64,000 nt of DNA from Procambarus clarkii (lineage: Eukaryota; Arthropoda; Malacostraca; Decapoda; Cambaridae): positions 13,009,424 through 13,073,423 of the forward strand of contig NC_091209.1 of the NCBI RefSeq assembly GCF_040958095.1, given 5' to 3'. A program made the position numbers and the translations under genes. The notes below the pieces were generated by a model that was given only the letters and a program-made list of their open reading frames with translations, did no database searches and was not told the origin of the DNA. Position 1 is the first letter of the stretch. Each line of letters begins with the position of its first letter. Shown one piece after another: positions 38,716-49,837 of this stretch.

Positions 38716-39076
38716 CAACCTGTCCTCTTAAAAAGAACGTCGCTTTTGGCCGTTTGCCCGTATGGCCGAATTTGGACGTAATTTGAAAATGAAAAAAAAA
38801 TGAAAACAAATTTGGAATTTTTTTTTTCAACAACAGTAAGTTAAGGGTCCTCTGATAGGTTAGGTGGGCAGGAAATTCTTATAAAGTTTCAAAACGTTAT
38901 GAAAAACGTTAATTTAAAGTGTCCTCTTATAGCCTCTGCGCGTAGGCAGGACGACTCAAACAGAAAACGGAACAGAACGTCACTTTTGTGAGTCGATTTC
39001 ATTTCAAATTACGTCCAAATTTAGCCATATCGCTCATACGAGCCAAAAGTGACGTTCTTTTTAAGAGGACGGGTTG
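38716..39076. mobile_element. MITE-2 with intact termini and 7-nt target duplication
   Basis: Begins CAACCTGTCCTCTTAAAAAG and ends CTTTTTAAGAGGACGGGTTG, with AACGTC and AAAAGTGACGTT following inside. It is flanked by AATCATG at 38709-38715 and again at 39077-39083. 361 nt, no coding capacity. Confidence 0.92.
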
Positions 39077-39364
39077 AATCATGATGTTCCCGGACGTAGC
39101 CGCTTTACGCTCAAGAGTATTCATGTGTACGCATTATATACAATGTACGTATTCTCTTTCCAGAGATTTTCATGCATATTTACGCGTCAGTATTTCACGC
39201 GAAACAATTTACCACATAACGGGTTTTCATTTTATCTTGCGGTAAGGAAGCCTCGCGCCGGGTAAGACCGCGTGGCGCCGGGTTCATATTACGGTAATAT
39301 CCGGATGAGCCGTTGTTGCACCATCCCCCGCAAGTCCTCATATTGTATTATCTTGTGGAACTGG

Positions 39365-39540
39365 AGATAATTATCAGGAGAAAGTGCTGTGCCAGTATGA
39401 CTGTGCAACACGTGCAAGGAATACGGGGACAGATTATACTAGCTGGGGTACCACTGCTGAGGGGAGGGACGGTGCCAAAGAGCCTCAACCATCGGGGATC
39501 GAACGCCGACTTGCAATAAGCGAGGGCGTCGCTGTACTCT
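39365..39540 (-). repeat. tRNA-derived SINE-F
   Basis: GAGAAAGTGCTGTGCCAGTA, CAACCATCGGGGATCGAACG and CGACTTGCAATAAGCG. Confidence 0.72.
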
Positions 39541-40034
39541 CCTACCTCTTGTACAAAATTCCATGGATTTTTTTTTGTCTGCCTACGCGTCCCCTTTCCT
39601 GGTGAGGCAATGTGGGAATGTTCTTATGCACATCTAGTTGCTTGTCTTTCATTCTTGTGTGTTTTGTATCTGTTGTCATGCGGTCAGGTTCCCCCTCTTA
39701 CTCTCTTGATGGGTTCACGTGTTGCGTATTGATTTATTTCAACCTTCCTACCTTTGCTCATCTCCCCCCCCCCCCTAAAACGTGTTTGCAATTCTCCCTA
39801 TTTCTTGCATTATCTTCCTCGATCTTGCATCCCTTCGCTCTATATCTTTTTTCTTCCATTTAATCCCTACAGGTGACTGCAGAAGACAAGAGAGAGACTC
39901 TTGAGGGAACCAGTCAGAGATGCAAACCACACGCCACCTTAACAAGGTCATGGTCAGACCTTTTGGAGAGGTGACGTTGTCTCGACCGTGTAAGGCCCTT
40001 TGTGGGGTGGGGGGTGGGGGGGGGGGGTTAGTCT

Positions 40035-40125
40035 CGACCGTGGGGAGGCCTGGTCGACGACCGGGCCGCGGGGACACTAAGCCCCGGAAGCACCTCAAGG
40101 TAACCTCAAGGTAACCGTGCAAGGC
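40035..40125 (+). mobile_element. LINE-T tail fragment
   Basis: GGCCTGGTCGACGACCGGGC, GCGGGGACACTAAGCCCCGG and AAGCACCTCAAGGTAACCTC, the same tail as at 61850-61932. Confidence 0.75.
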
Positions 40126-40484
40126 CCTTTGTGGGGAGGGGGTTACGGTCGGCAGTATTTCAGGGCTATAAAATGACTATTTAAAGAGACTGTGAAGGTC
40201 AAGTCAGGCAAGGTCGTTAAGGGAGTTTTAAGGTCAGGTTAGACATTTTCCGCACAAGGTTATGTTCTGCGTAAACGGCAAATTATGTTTTTTTTTTTTT
40301 TAGTTTGTCAGCAGATGTGGTCAGACACGTGATAAGACTGTCTTTGGTGGAGTTATTTGGGGAGATTTAAGGCGAGGTTCTTGGTTTAGTTGACTGTGAG
40401 TGATGTCATTCAGACTGATAAAGTTAGATACGGGAAAGTGGGGGGGGGGAGGGGGGGAAAACCCCCACAACCCACCCACAAGTT

Positions 40485-40742
40485 CAAGTTCAAGTGTGTT
40501 TATTGAGACAAAAAATACATCTCAAAGGGATAGAGTAGCTTAGGCTATTTCTAACCCCCCCCCCCAGGTGTAACCCACTCTCCCTTGACCTCTAACTATG
40601 GACACTGGTATTTTAACAACTCGTATGGGCACTATAGGCATCATACACTATGGAAGTGCTGGAGGGGTAGAAGATTGCCTAAGCTATTCTATCCCTTTTG
40701 AGATGTATTTTATTGTCTCGATAAACGTACTTGAACTAGGGA
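40485..40742. repeat. Inverted pair of the 81-nt repeat
   Basis: 40485-40560 reads ...GTGTTTATTGAGACAAAAAATAC and AAAGGGATAGAGTAGC; 40660-40742 is the inverse, ending GATAAACGTACTTGAAC. About 100 nt separates them. Confidence 0.8.
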
Positions 40743-40789
40743 AGTGGCATGCAGAGTATCTAGATTTTCCTGGGAATCGAACCCGTGTA

Positions 40790-41042
40790 TCTTATCTTGA
40801 GATGATTTCGGGGCTTGGCGTCCCCGAGGCCCGGTTCTCGACCAGGCCTCCTTTTTGTTACACACCCCCAGGAAGCAGCTCGTAGAAGCTGTCTAACTCC
40901 CAATTGTCTATTTACTGCTAGGTAACAGGGGCATTAGGGTGAAAGAAACTATACCAATTTGTTTTCGCCTCCACTGGGGATCGAACCCGGAACCTCAGGA
41001 CTACGTATCCAAAGCGCTGTCCACTCAGTTGCCAGGCCCCTA
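40790..41042 (-). repeat. tRNA-derived SINE-A with tail type 1
   Basis: GATTTCGGGGCTTGGCGTCC, AGGAAGCAGCTCGTAGAAGC and GGGATCGAACCCGGAACCTC; same TTTTTGTTACACACC subtype as 25525-25790. Confidence 0.87.
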
Positions 41043-41198
41043 GGTGGTAGATGTTTGGAGTGAATGTGATCATTGGTCGTGTATCACCTTGAAGTGTTTG
41101 GGTCGCTTAAACTACAAGTTGCTGCCTATACCTGTGAATCCATAGACCCAGGCTCCACCGAATGCTATGGTGCAGGGAAATGCCCCACGTGCTCACCT

Positions 41199-41440
41199 TC
41201 TTGAGGTTATCTTGAGATGATTTCGGGACTTTAGTGTCCCCGCGGCCCGGTCCTCGACCAGGCCTCCACCCCCAGGAAGCAGCCCGTGACAGCTGACTAA
41301 CACCCAGGTACCTATTTTACTGCTAGGTAACGGGCATAGGGTGAAAGAAACTGCCCATTGTTTTTCGCCGGCGCCCGGGATCGATCCCGGGACAACAGGA
41401 TCCCAAGTCCAGCGTGCTGTCTGTTCGGCCGACCGGCTCC
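41199..41440 (-). repeat. tRNA-derived SINE-A with tail type 1
   Basis: GAGGTTATCTTGAGATGATT, CCCCGCGGCCCGGTCCTCG, GCGCCCGGGATCGATCCCGG and head TCCAGCGTGCTGTCTGTTCG. Only about 160 nt from the preceding copy, same orientation. Confidence 0.88.
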
Positions 41441-41684
41441 GACCTTGGGCATAATTTGCATATACCAGTTGATCGGTACTGTCCCGGCTAGTGTGGTCAA
41501 GTGTTGGAATTATCAGCCTAGCAGAGGTGTGCGCTGTTATTACATCCAAGCCTTCCCTGCCTTCAACTATAACCTCAGTCTTCCCCTGAACCTCTACTCT
41601 CTCGTGTAATGTAAATAATCATAAAGCCAGCTATGGCGTTAGTGAACCTTCCAGTCACTCGCTGAACCAGCAAGAGACACTGTC

Positions 41685-41975
41685 TCTCTCTTGCTCTCTC
41701 GCGGGCTCTCTCTTGCTCTCTCGCGGGCTCTCTCTTGCTCTCTCGCGGGCTCTCTCTTGCTCTCTCGCGGGCTCTCTTGCTCTCTCGCGGGCTCTCTCTT
41801 GCTCTCTCGCGGGCTCTCTCTTGCGCTCTCGCGGGCTCTCTCTTGCGCTCTCGCGGGCTCTCTCTTGCTCTCGCGGGCTCTCTTGCTCTCGCGGGCTCTT
41901 GCTCTCGCGGGCTCTCTCTTGCTCTCGCGGGCTCTCTTGCTCTCGCGGGCTCTCTCTCTCTTACTCTCGCTGGCT
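41685..41975. repeat. CT/CG minisatellite, ~16-22-nt unit
   Basis: Units of TCTCGCGGGCTCTCTCTTGC with deletions of CT pairs, about 15 copies. Open on + (Leu/Ser-rich) and minus (Arg/Glu-rich) without biological meaning. Confidence 0.95.
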
Positions 41976-42597
41976 TTCGCGGTGAAGACTGGGATATTCT
42001 ATGGCCCCTCATTGGAGAAGAAGCCAGAGCTCTCTTTCAGGAAGATGACTTGGATTCCGAGACTAGTTTGTGCGTCATTCGTTGTGGACCGCGCGTCTCT
42101 CATGCTTATTACGTCGTAAATATGGCGGTGGTGTATGCGCAGTGTTGCAGAGTGCGCGCATGCGTCGAGCGTGTCTTGTGTTGCAACGTGTATCAGTCTT
42201 GCTTATTGGTATGCAACCATCGTGCGCTTTTTGTGCTCTGCAAGATGCGTTCTGTAGTCTGGTACTTTACGGCTGTCATGCGTTATGCGTACTTAATACC
42301 ATTAAGATTTAGGGAAAGTGGGACACGAAGATCCAAGTGGAAGCTGGAGACTCACCTGGGTGAGGTGATGTCGAGATGATGATGTCGAGAGATGTTCACT
42401 CCCCTGTAGTTACTATTAGGTAGTTAAGTGGGGTGGGGGGTTACCTAACATTATATCATCTCCTCGATCACTGCCACTTGTGTGCTCCCATAGTCTTCTC
42501 CATTGCCTGTTCCATCCCGCCCCCCCCCCCTTCCTTGACAATCCCACTCAATATACCCCAAACCCCCCGACAATTTTCGCCACCATCTACACCTTTA

Positions 42598-42812
42598 TAC
42601 CCCTCCCACAGCCCCTCGCCCACCCCTCCCACAGCCCCTCGCCCCACAGCCCCTCGCCCACCCCTCCCACAGCCCCTCGCCCACCCCTCCCACAGCCCCT
42701 CGCCCACCCCTCCCACAGTCCCTCGCCCACCCCTCCCACAGTCCCTCGCCCACCCCTCCCACAGCCCCTCGCCCCACAGCCCCTCGCCCACCCCTCCCAC
42801 AGCCCCTATTAG
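42598..42812. repeat. C-rich minisatellite, 23-nt unit
   Basis: About nine units of CCCACAGCCCCTCGCCCACC, with two truncated CCCACAGCCCCTCGC units at 42640 and 42775. Confidence 0.95.
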
Positions 42813-43261
42813 AACTTTGATAATAGTGTTTACATAGGGAAGTGGTGGCCTGGGGGACCAGGACTGGGGCCAATATACACACAACTTGATGTTTCGTCCG
42901 GTTATAATTACCTTGATCGGAGGCTGGACGACCCCGCGCTGTGTGCCTGCGTGTTGTAGGGTGTTGTGGTGGGGAAGGTAATGTTGGGGACGCCAAGACG
43001 CACGGAGGCGGCTCTGGGGGGAGAACCCTCTCCTGCAGCACGGCAAGTCTCCAGTCTCCTCTCAGCCCAGGCGTCATTTAATGTTATCACCGGAAGCCTA
43101 TGAAAGAAACACAGTATCAAGCTTCTCGGGGATTCTGACCAACTTTAGGCTATTTATAGCTAAAACGAGTATAATTCTTCACGTTGATCAGACCAGAGTT
43201 TGAGCATGCAGCAGTGCCATCCTCTGAAGAAACTGAGCAACTTGGTAAGACTAGGCATCAA

Positions 43262-43400
43262 TCATTCGGTTCCCCCTTTTCCCCTGTTCACCCAGTAGTT
43301 ATTGGATACGTGGTTGTTAGTGATTGGTAGGTGGTGCTGTAAGGAACAGTAGGGTAAGGCTTGCCATGAACTATGGGAAGGACAATCTCTCTGCCTTAAT
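43262..43400 (+). repeat. Repeat related to 37505-37727
   Basis: GTTCACCCAGTAGTTATTGG, GTGATTGGTAGGTGG and AAGGCTTGCCATGAACTATG. Confidence 0.6.
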
Positions 43401-43659
43401 AGCAATAAGAAGTCGTCGGCTCCTCTTCTCATTTGTATACAAAAAAAATATTGCAGTGCTTACCAAGCACAAGGCGACGTTAATTCTCTCAAGCATAACA
43501 AATTAAATGGTGTAGATGGAGAGTATTTCTATAGGAGTGTGGACACGTGTACAACGGTACTGTGGACGACGTCACTCCCACACATGCTGGCTCTCGGTAA
43601 TTAACACATTGAAAGCACTAAGTGATGTGGATTCAATACTGTTTCAAACGTAAATATAA

Positions 43660-43832
43660 TGCAGGCGATGAGTCACAATAACGTGGCTAATGTTGACCAG
43701 ACCACACACTAGAAGTTGAAGGGACGACGACGTTTCGGTCCGTCTTGGACCATTCTCAAGTCGATTGAGAATGGTCCAGGACGGACCGAAACGTCGTCGT
43801 CCCTTCAACTTCTAGTGTGTGGTCTGGTCAAC
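43660..43832. mobile_element. Foldback element, copy 2
   Basis: Arms carry ACACACTAGAAGTTGAAGGG and GACGACGACGTTTCGGTCCG; exact complement follows around a short AAGTCGATTGAGA centre. Confidence 0.9.
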
Positions 43833-43869
43833 GTAAATATAATGCAGCCCAATGGGATCCGGCTCCATA

Positions 43870-43950
43870 ACCTGTATATCAGTCGATTGACAGTTGGGAG
43901 CCGGGACCAACGAGCCGAAGCTCAACCCCCGCAAGCACAGCTAGGTGAAT
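43870..43950 (+). mobile_element. LINE tail fragment
   Basis: Carries GATTGACAGTTGGGAGCCGG and CTCAACCCCCGCAAGCACAG, the tail shared by the LINEs and SINE-A type 2. Confidence 0.6.
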
Positions 43951-43951
43951 A

Positions 43952-44138
43952 CATCCCCAGAAAGCAGCTCGTAGCAGCTGTCTTACTCAAAGATACTTAT
44001 TTACTGCTAGGTGAACAGGGCCATCAGAGTGAAAGAGAAGCTGCCCATTTGTTTCTGCCATTTCTGGGAATCGAACCAGAGCCCTTAGGACTACAACCCC
44101 CGAGCGTTACATGTCCACTCAGCCGCCAGGCTTCCCTG
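43952..44138 (-). repeat. tRNA-derived SINE-A, tail missing or altered
   Basis: Body AGCTGTCTTACTCAAAGATA and TACTGCTAGGTGAACAGG, inverted box B GGGAATCGAACC, head TGTCCACTCAGCCGCC. Confidence 0.78.
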
Positions 44139-44139
44139 T

Positions 44140-44186
44140 GTGTGTGTGTGGGGGGTGTGTGTGTGTGTGTGTGGGGGGGTGTGTGT

Positions 44187-44217
<31 letters not shown>

Positions 44218-44275
44218 GGTGTGGGGGTGTGTGTGTGGGAGGGGGGTGGGTGTGGGTGTGTGAGAGAGAGAGAGA
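44140..44275. repeat. GT- and G-rich simple repeat
   Basis: Blocks of GTGTGTGT alternate with G runs up to about 19 nt, ending in a GA tract. Confidence 0.95.
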
Positions 44276-44411
44276 AGCGACCTTGGAACACAGATGACCG
44301 AGCCGTCATCACATTTATAATGAATGTTTTCTTGAATGCAAACATACAAACAAACAAAACGGTTGCAAGACAAACAATCTGCAATGACAAACTATTCTCG
44401 GTTATAGAGAG

Positions 44412-45605
44412 GGGGTGGGTTTGTTTACCCCGGGTCGGTGGGTGGGTGGGTTTGTTTACCCCGGGTCGGTGGGTTTGTTTACCCCGGGTCGGCGGGCGGG
44501 TGGGTGGGTTTGTTTACCCCGGGTCGGCGGGCGGGTGGGTGGGTGGGTTTGTTTACCCCGGGTCGGCGGGCGGGTGGGTGGGTGGGTTTGTTTACCCCGG
44601 GTCGGCGGGCGGGTGGGTGGGTGGGTTTGTTTACCCCGGGTCGGCGGGCGGGCGGGTGGGTGGGTGGGTTTGTTTACCCCGGGTCGGCGGGCGGGTGGGT
44701 GGGTGGGTTTGTTTACCCCGGGTCGGCGGGCGGGTGGGTGGGTGGGTTTGTTTACCCCGGGTCGGCGGGCGGGTGGGTGGGTGGGTTTGTTTACCCCGGG
44801 TCGGCGGGCGGGTGGGTGGGTGGGTTTGTTTACCCCGGGTCGGCGGGCGGGTGGGTGGGTGGGTTTGTTTACCCCGGGTCGGCGGGCGGGTGGGTGGGTG
44901 GGTTTGTTTACCCCGGGTCGGCGGGCGGGTGGGTGGGTGGGTTTGTTTACCCCGGGTCGGCGGGCGGGTGGGTGGGTGGGTTTGTTTACCCCGGGTCGGC
45001 GGGCGGGTGGGTGGGTGGGTTTGTTTACCCCGGGTCGGCGGGCGGGTGGGTGGGTGGGTTTGTTTACCCCGGGTCGGCGGGCGGGTGGGTGGGTGGGTTT
45101 GTTTACCCCGGGTCGGTGGGCGGGTGGGTTTGTTTACCCCGGGTCGGCGGGCGGGTGGGTTTGTTTACCCCGGGTCGGCGGGCGGGTGGGTTTGTTTACC
45201 CCGGGTCGGCGGGCGGGTGGGTTTGTTTACCCCGGGCCGGTGGGCGGGTGGGTTTGTTTACCCCGGGCCGGTGGGCGGGTGGGTTTGTTTACCCCGGGCC
45301 GGTGGGCGGGTGGGTTTGTTTACCCCGGGCCGGTGGGCGGGTGGGTTTGTTTACCCCGGGCCGGTGGGCGGGTGGGTTTGTTTACCCCGGGCCGGTGGGC
45401 GGGTGGGTTTGTTTACCCCGGGCCGGTGGGCGGGTGGGTTTGTTTACCCCGGGCCGGTGGGCGGGTGGGTTTGTTTACCCCGGGCCGGTGGGCGGGTGGG
45501 TTTGTTTACCCCGGGTCGGTGGGCGGGTGGGTTTGTTTACCCCGGGTCGGCGGGCGGGCGGGCGGGTGGGTGGGCGGGTTTGTTTACCCCGGGCCGGTGG
45601 GTGGC
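44412..45605. repeat. G-rich minisatellite with 39-nt and 31-nt units
   Basis: Every unit contains GGGTTTGTTTACCCCGGG. From 44500 to 45110 units are mainly 39 nt and carry (GGGT)n; from 45110 to about 45540 they are 31 nt. GGTCGG gives way to GGCCGG units from about 45235. Roughly 30 copies. All three + frames are open for over 390 codons purely because of the repeat. Confidence 0.97.
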
Positions 45606-45702
45606 CGGTTACCAGACTTTGATCAGCTGTGAGGGTATTTAAACAGAGCCTGTGATGGCAACCTTACTTTGATGTGATTTAAACAGACCAAAAAGAATGC
45701 AT

Positions 45703-45719
45703 GCGCGCGCGCGCGCGCT

Positions 45720-45799
<80 letters not shown>
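45703..45799. repeat. (GC)n-(CA)n microsatellite
   Basis: A short GC alternation, TCTC, then about 78 nt of CA, abutting a LINE copy. Confidence 0.97.
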
Positions 45800-45800
<1 letters not shown>

Positions 45801-46672
45801 TCCTCTCAATGTTTGCTGATGATGCAAAAATTATGAGAAGAATCAAGACACACGATAGAGACTACAGGACGACCTGGACAGGCTGGAGGAATGGTCTAGA
45901 AAATGGCTACTAAAATTCAACTCGGGAAAGTGCAAAGTCATGAAATTAGGCGAAGGGAGCAGAAGGCTAACACAATGTACCATCTGGGAGGTGAAATCCT
46001 AAGTCAAATAGAAGAATCTGGGGTTTGATATCGCACCGAACCTGTCCCCAGAGGCCCACATAAAAAGGATATCCTCGGCGGCATATGCTAAACTGGCCAA
46101 CATAAGAATTGCCTTTAGAAATTTACGTAAGGAATCATTCAGGACCCTATATACCACTTATGTCAGACCAATCCTGGAATATGCAGCTCCAGCTTGGAGT
46201 CCATACCTAGTTAAACAAAAGACAAAGTTAAAGATTCCGCGGTATGCCACCATACTCGTCCCGGAACCGAGAGGTATGAGCTACGAGGAAAGGCTAAAGG
46301 AGCTGAAACTCGCGTCCCTAGAAGACAGAAGAGTAAGGGGGGACATGATAACCACGTACAAAAGTCTCGGGGGACTTGACAGGATGGACAAAGACAAACT
46401 CTTTAGCACGGGCAGAACACGAACAAGGGGACACAGGTGGAAGCAGAGTGCCCAAATGAGCCACAGAGACATTAGAAAGAACTTTTATCAGTATCAGAGT
46501 AGTTAACAAATGGAATGCATTAGGCAATGATGTGGTGGAGGCTGACTCCATACAGTTTCAAATGTAGATATGATAGAGCCCAGTAGGCTCAGGAATCTGT
46601 ACACCAGTTGATTGGCGGGACCAAAGAGCCAGAGCTCAACCCCCGCAAGTACAACTAGGCGAGTACACACAC
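45800..46672 (+). mobile_element. LINE RT C-terminal half, degenerate
   Basis: Starts inside the RT domain at the catalytic motif (SMFADDAKIMRRIKT), so only the 3' half of the RT is present. Later frames encode RISSAAYAKLANIRIA-like, TLYTTYVRPILEYAAPAW and GMSYEERLKELKLASLEDRR segments. Frameshifts near 45870 and 46020 and a stop break it. 3' UTR ends GGCGAGTACACACAC. Confidence 0.92.
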
Positions 46673-47459
46673 AGGCAAAACTCGCTAATGGACACCAGCG
46701 ATCCGTTTACACAAACCCTTGTCGGCTCACTACCGTTTGGACCAGAGGTCGACCTCTACTCAGGAGGAGACGTTTGGGCACGCTTCCTTAAACCCCGATA
46801 CCTGTGTTTACCTTAGTCAGCTGATACCCCTGGGGGTACCCGGGGTACCAGCTGGTGGTGCCCCTTGGAACAGTTGGGGCTGCACTCTGGGGTAATGTGG
46901 TCGCCCCTTGACCAAAAGGAACAGAGTTGTAGAGTTTTTACCATGACGGAACAACAGAGGGGGGGAGGAGGGGATGGGGGGGGGGTGCAGTGGGGGGGGG
47001 GGGGGGATGATGTCTACCTTCAGGCGCAATAAAGATCAAATGACTCTGTTTGAAATGTAAAAGTAATTTGCATTTTTACCGTTTACCTCTTTATGGTAAT
47101 AAATGAAGATTAGGAGCAATGTGCAGTGGTCTTTAATGTCCTTTTCCTCCTCCCTCCTCCTCTTCCTCCTCCCTCCCCCTCCTCCCTCCTCTTTCTTCCT
47201 CCCTCCCTCCCTCCTCCCCCCCCCCCCAGTGACACGTTGACCTTGAGTGCCACTCGGGGCAGGATGATGACTCCCTGGCTGACGTCACCTGCATAATGAC
47301 AGCCAGCCCTGCATCAGTCCCACCCGCCGGGATCTAACCCTACATTATCACTAATTAATAGGATACAACCCTACGGTATACCTAATGAATGGCATCCACA
47401 ACGACGGCTGGGGGCAACTAGCGGGTAAGAACACAAACACAAAGGGAAATGCAAAGGTT
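46673..47459. other. No gene seen; G-rich and CT-rich tracts
   Basis: G runs at 46960-47010 and a CT-rich tract at 47150-47230 dominate. No supported exon. Confidence 0.4.
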
Positions 47460-47625
47460 CTATTGACCTATGCTAAGCCTCTGATATTTATATATATAAC
47501 CCAGCACTCGTATGTCAAACCTACGCTTGAAACAATTCCATGTCTGTTACCCAGTAAATTACATTAACCAAAAAGTTTCTAATCCTGTATTTACCCCGTC
47601 TTTCCTGAATCTAAACTTTTACAAT
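47460..47625 (-). mobile_element. LINE-K tail fragment (minus)
   Basis: GTATGTCAAACCTACGCTTG and AAACAATTCCATG resemble the inverse of the LINE-K copies at 57340 and 60590. Confidence 0.6.
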
Positions 47626-47930
47626 TCGTAGGGATTATTTGTATAGTGTTTATATATTGGGCTGTTGGTAAATGAACAGTGTGTGGTGGGTTATAGAGGG
47701 GAGAGGAGTGTGTATACTTGTTTATATCACCACCTGTTTCTTGATAGATAGGGATAATCTGATATTATCACCGCCTGATAGATAGGGATATCGGATTATC
47801 CCTATCTGTACACTTTTTGAGTGAATTTGCTCATTCAATAGAATGACGACCAATAATGCATAAACTAAATGGGGCCTATACTGGGGCTAGATAAAGTTCG
47901 ATAACAACAACCCACCACCAATACGGCAGT

Positions 47931-48121
47931 CCGTCCTCCTAAGGTTTTCCCAGCGCCAAGAAAACGGTCCAGTTCAAGTGCCCTCTCCTAACCCACCAGA
48001 GGACCCAAAACAGAAAATGGAACAATACGTCACTTTCGTCAGCCGCTTCCATTTTCTAGTGCGACAATTTTTGGCCTTAGGTAGCGCATACGATCGAAAT
48101 GCGGCGGTCTTTGTAAGAGAA
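47931..48121. mobile_element. MITE-4, opposite orientation
   Basis: CAGTCCGTCCTCCTAAGG...CATTTTCTAGTGCGACAATT...CCTTAGGTAGCGC matches the inverse of 29602-29793. The right terminus is lost where MITE-1 begins. Confidence 0.7.
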
Positions 48122-48124
48122 CAG

Positions 48125-48376
48125 TGGCCAGATTCACGAAGCAGTTACGCAAGCACTTAACGAACGTGAACATCTTTTTCTCAATCTTTGACGGCTTTGG
48201 TTACATTTATTAAACACTTTACAAGCATGAAAACTTCCCGATCAACTATTATAAACAGCCTCCTGGTGCTTCGGAGCTCATTAACCATTTAATAATTGTA
48301 AATAAAGTCGCCTAAGATTGAGAAAAGGTGGACAGGTTCGTAAGTGCTTGTGTAACTGCTTCGTGAATCTGGCTCC
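48125..48376. mobile_element. MITE-1, second copy
   Basis: TGGCCAGATTCACGAAGC at the left and GCTTCGTGAATCTGGCTCC at the right. The interior is inverse to 30041-30298 (GCCTCCTGGTGCTTCGGAGC). Confidence 0.87.
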
Positions 48377-48734
48377 AGGTTGATAGGGAACGTGAGGTGG
48401 GTTTAGAACGTCGTGAGACAGACACGTTTTACCTTGACCTGTCTGTCTACCGTCTAACCTGACTGTCTGCTTCTAGATATTAACACTTGCCATTGATCCT
48501 TTGTCAGGAAATTCCTGGAAATCGTGACTCTCGGATCATTTTCACCTTCACGATTAGAGATATTCCTCTGGTGTGGTAATATTACTGGTTTTTACATAGG
48601 CGTTAATCTGACCATACAATGTTCTTAAATCTGTCAAGGGGTATTAAGAATGAACGTCTCTGTTAGTTAATGTAAGTAACCCATAATTAGGGCTTATTAG
48701 CCTAAAGGGAATCTATCTTCCCACTAGACGAAGC

Positions 48735-48790
48735 TTGCCATGATTTCGGGGCTGAATGTCCCCGCGGCCCGGTCCTCGACCAGGCCGCCG
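48735..48790 (-). repeat. SINE-A tail-1 fragment
   Basis: CATGATTTCGGGGCTGAATG and CGCGGCCCGGTCCTCGACCA only. Confidence 0.75.
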
Positions 48791-48914
48791 CCTAGACTAA
48801 AGAATGTCTAGTCTACTAAAGTAGACTAGTAGTAAAGTAATCGGAACTCGGTTTGATATGTAAATATCTAGAAAATTCAACACTTGCAGTATAAATCCCA
48901 GAAGCGGCATGACT

Positions 48915-49015
48915 TTTAATGGGTTCAGTTCCTGAACCCATTATGTTCCTCTGTAACCCTTTACACCCCCCCACACGGTATGGGTATGGGGTGCATAAGA
49001 AAGAAATTAAATTCT
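48915..49015 (-). repeat. TTTATTATGCACCCC family (inverted)
   Basis: GGTTCAGTTCCTGAACCC and GGTATGGGTATGGGGTGCAT. Confidence 0.65.
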
Positions 49016-49019
49016 TTTA

Positions 49020-49835
49020 ATTATTCGAGCTATAAAGAGCCCAACCCTCATGCACCAGCCCCGTTCTCTTGACTTGCCACAACGTATAAAATACAAAGTG
49101 CTAACACAGGCAGTCGTACGAACCCAAGCAACCCACTTAACCATAGATGTAGAGCAAATGTGGATATCTGTGACCCGTTCCTTATCATAACACTATTTTG
49201 TCCCCTGGAGACCATAACGTTCAAAATAAGATGTATTACAGGAGGAGTTGCACACGTAGTTGTGACGGGTTCATGACGGACACAATCATATCGTCACTGT
49301 CATGTTACGACATGTTTCAGCCACGTTGTGACGCATTTTCTGCTCATAATGTGGTTAAAGCCAGAGACAACATTGTATAAAAAGAACTAAAGGAACGTTA
49401 AGCAAGGCATTTGTTTACAAACAGTGATTGCGCGCCCTTCCGTTGTGTTGGTGTTGGCTGTGGGAGGAGGCCGAGCCTTGGGGTGGGGGTCTGGGCCGGA
49501 TGGTAAGGGGGGGATGGGGTTGTCTATGGAGTGTGGACGGGGGAGGGGGGGGGAGTCAGGGAAATGGAGGTAGTGGTTGGGGTGTGAGGGTAAGATTTGT
49601 ATTCTCACTCTTGGGTACAGTGTGTGTATGGTAGAAGACAGTGTTAAGGGTCATTGGAGAGGGTTGTGGTGAAAGGGTGGGGTTGAGGTTGTGGGGAGGG
49701 GTTGAGGATGCGGTGGAAGAGTGAAGATTGTCGGAATAGTAAATGAACTGGGAGAGTGACGGATTATAGAATCAGAAAAGCAGAGAGAATTGAGTAATAA
49801 AGATTAAACCTGGACAAAATAAGGCCTAATAAGTG
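49020..49835. other. No gene seen
   Basis: Unassigned sequence to 49430, then a G-rich stretch to about 49720. Confidence 0.4.
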
Positions 49836-49837
49836 TG

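Noticed and set aside
41575..42379. Leu/Ser-rich and Arg/Glu-rich frames, including a peptide WDILWPLIGEEARALFQEDD at 41985-42050
   Set aside because: The bulk is a CT/CG array. The short downstream piece looks protein-like and follows a long pyrimidine tract, but overlapping frames look equally plausible and no donor or partner exon was found.
42468..43077. Gly/Arg-rich minus-strand frames of 160-192 codons
   Set aside because: They translate the 23-nt C-rich array and its flank.
44140..45642. Frames of 394 to 500 codons in all three + frames (VCLPRVGGRVGG-like)
   Set aside because: Purely the translation of the 39/31-nt minisatellite; three simultaneously open frames argue against coding.
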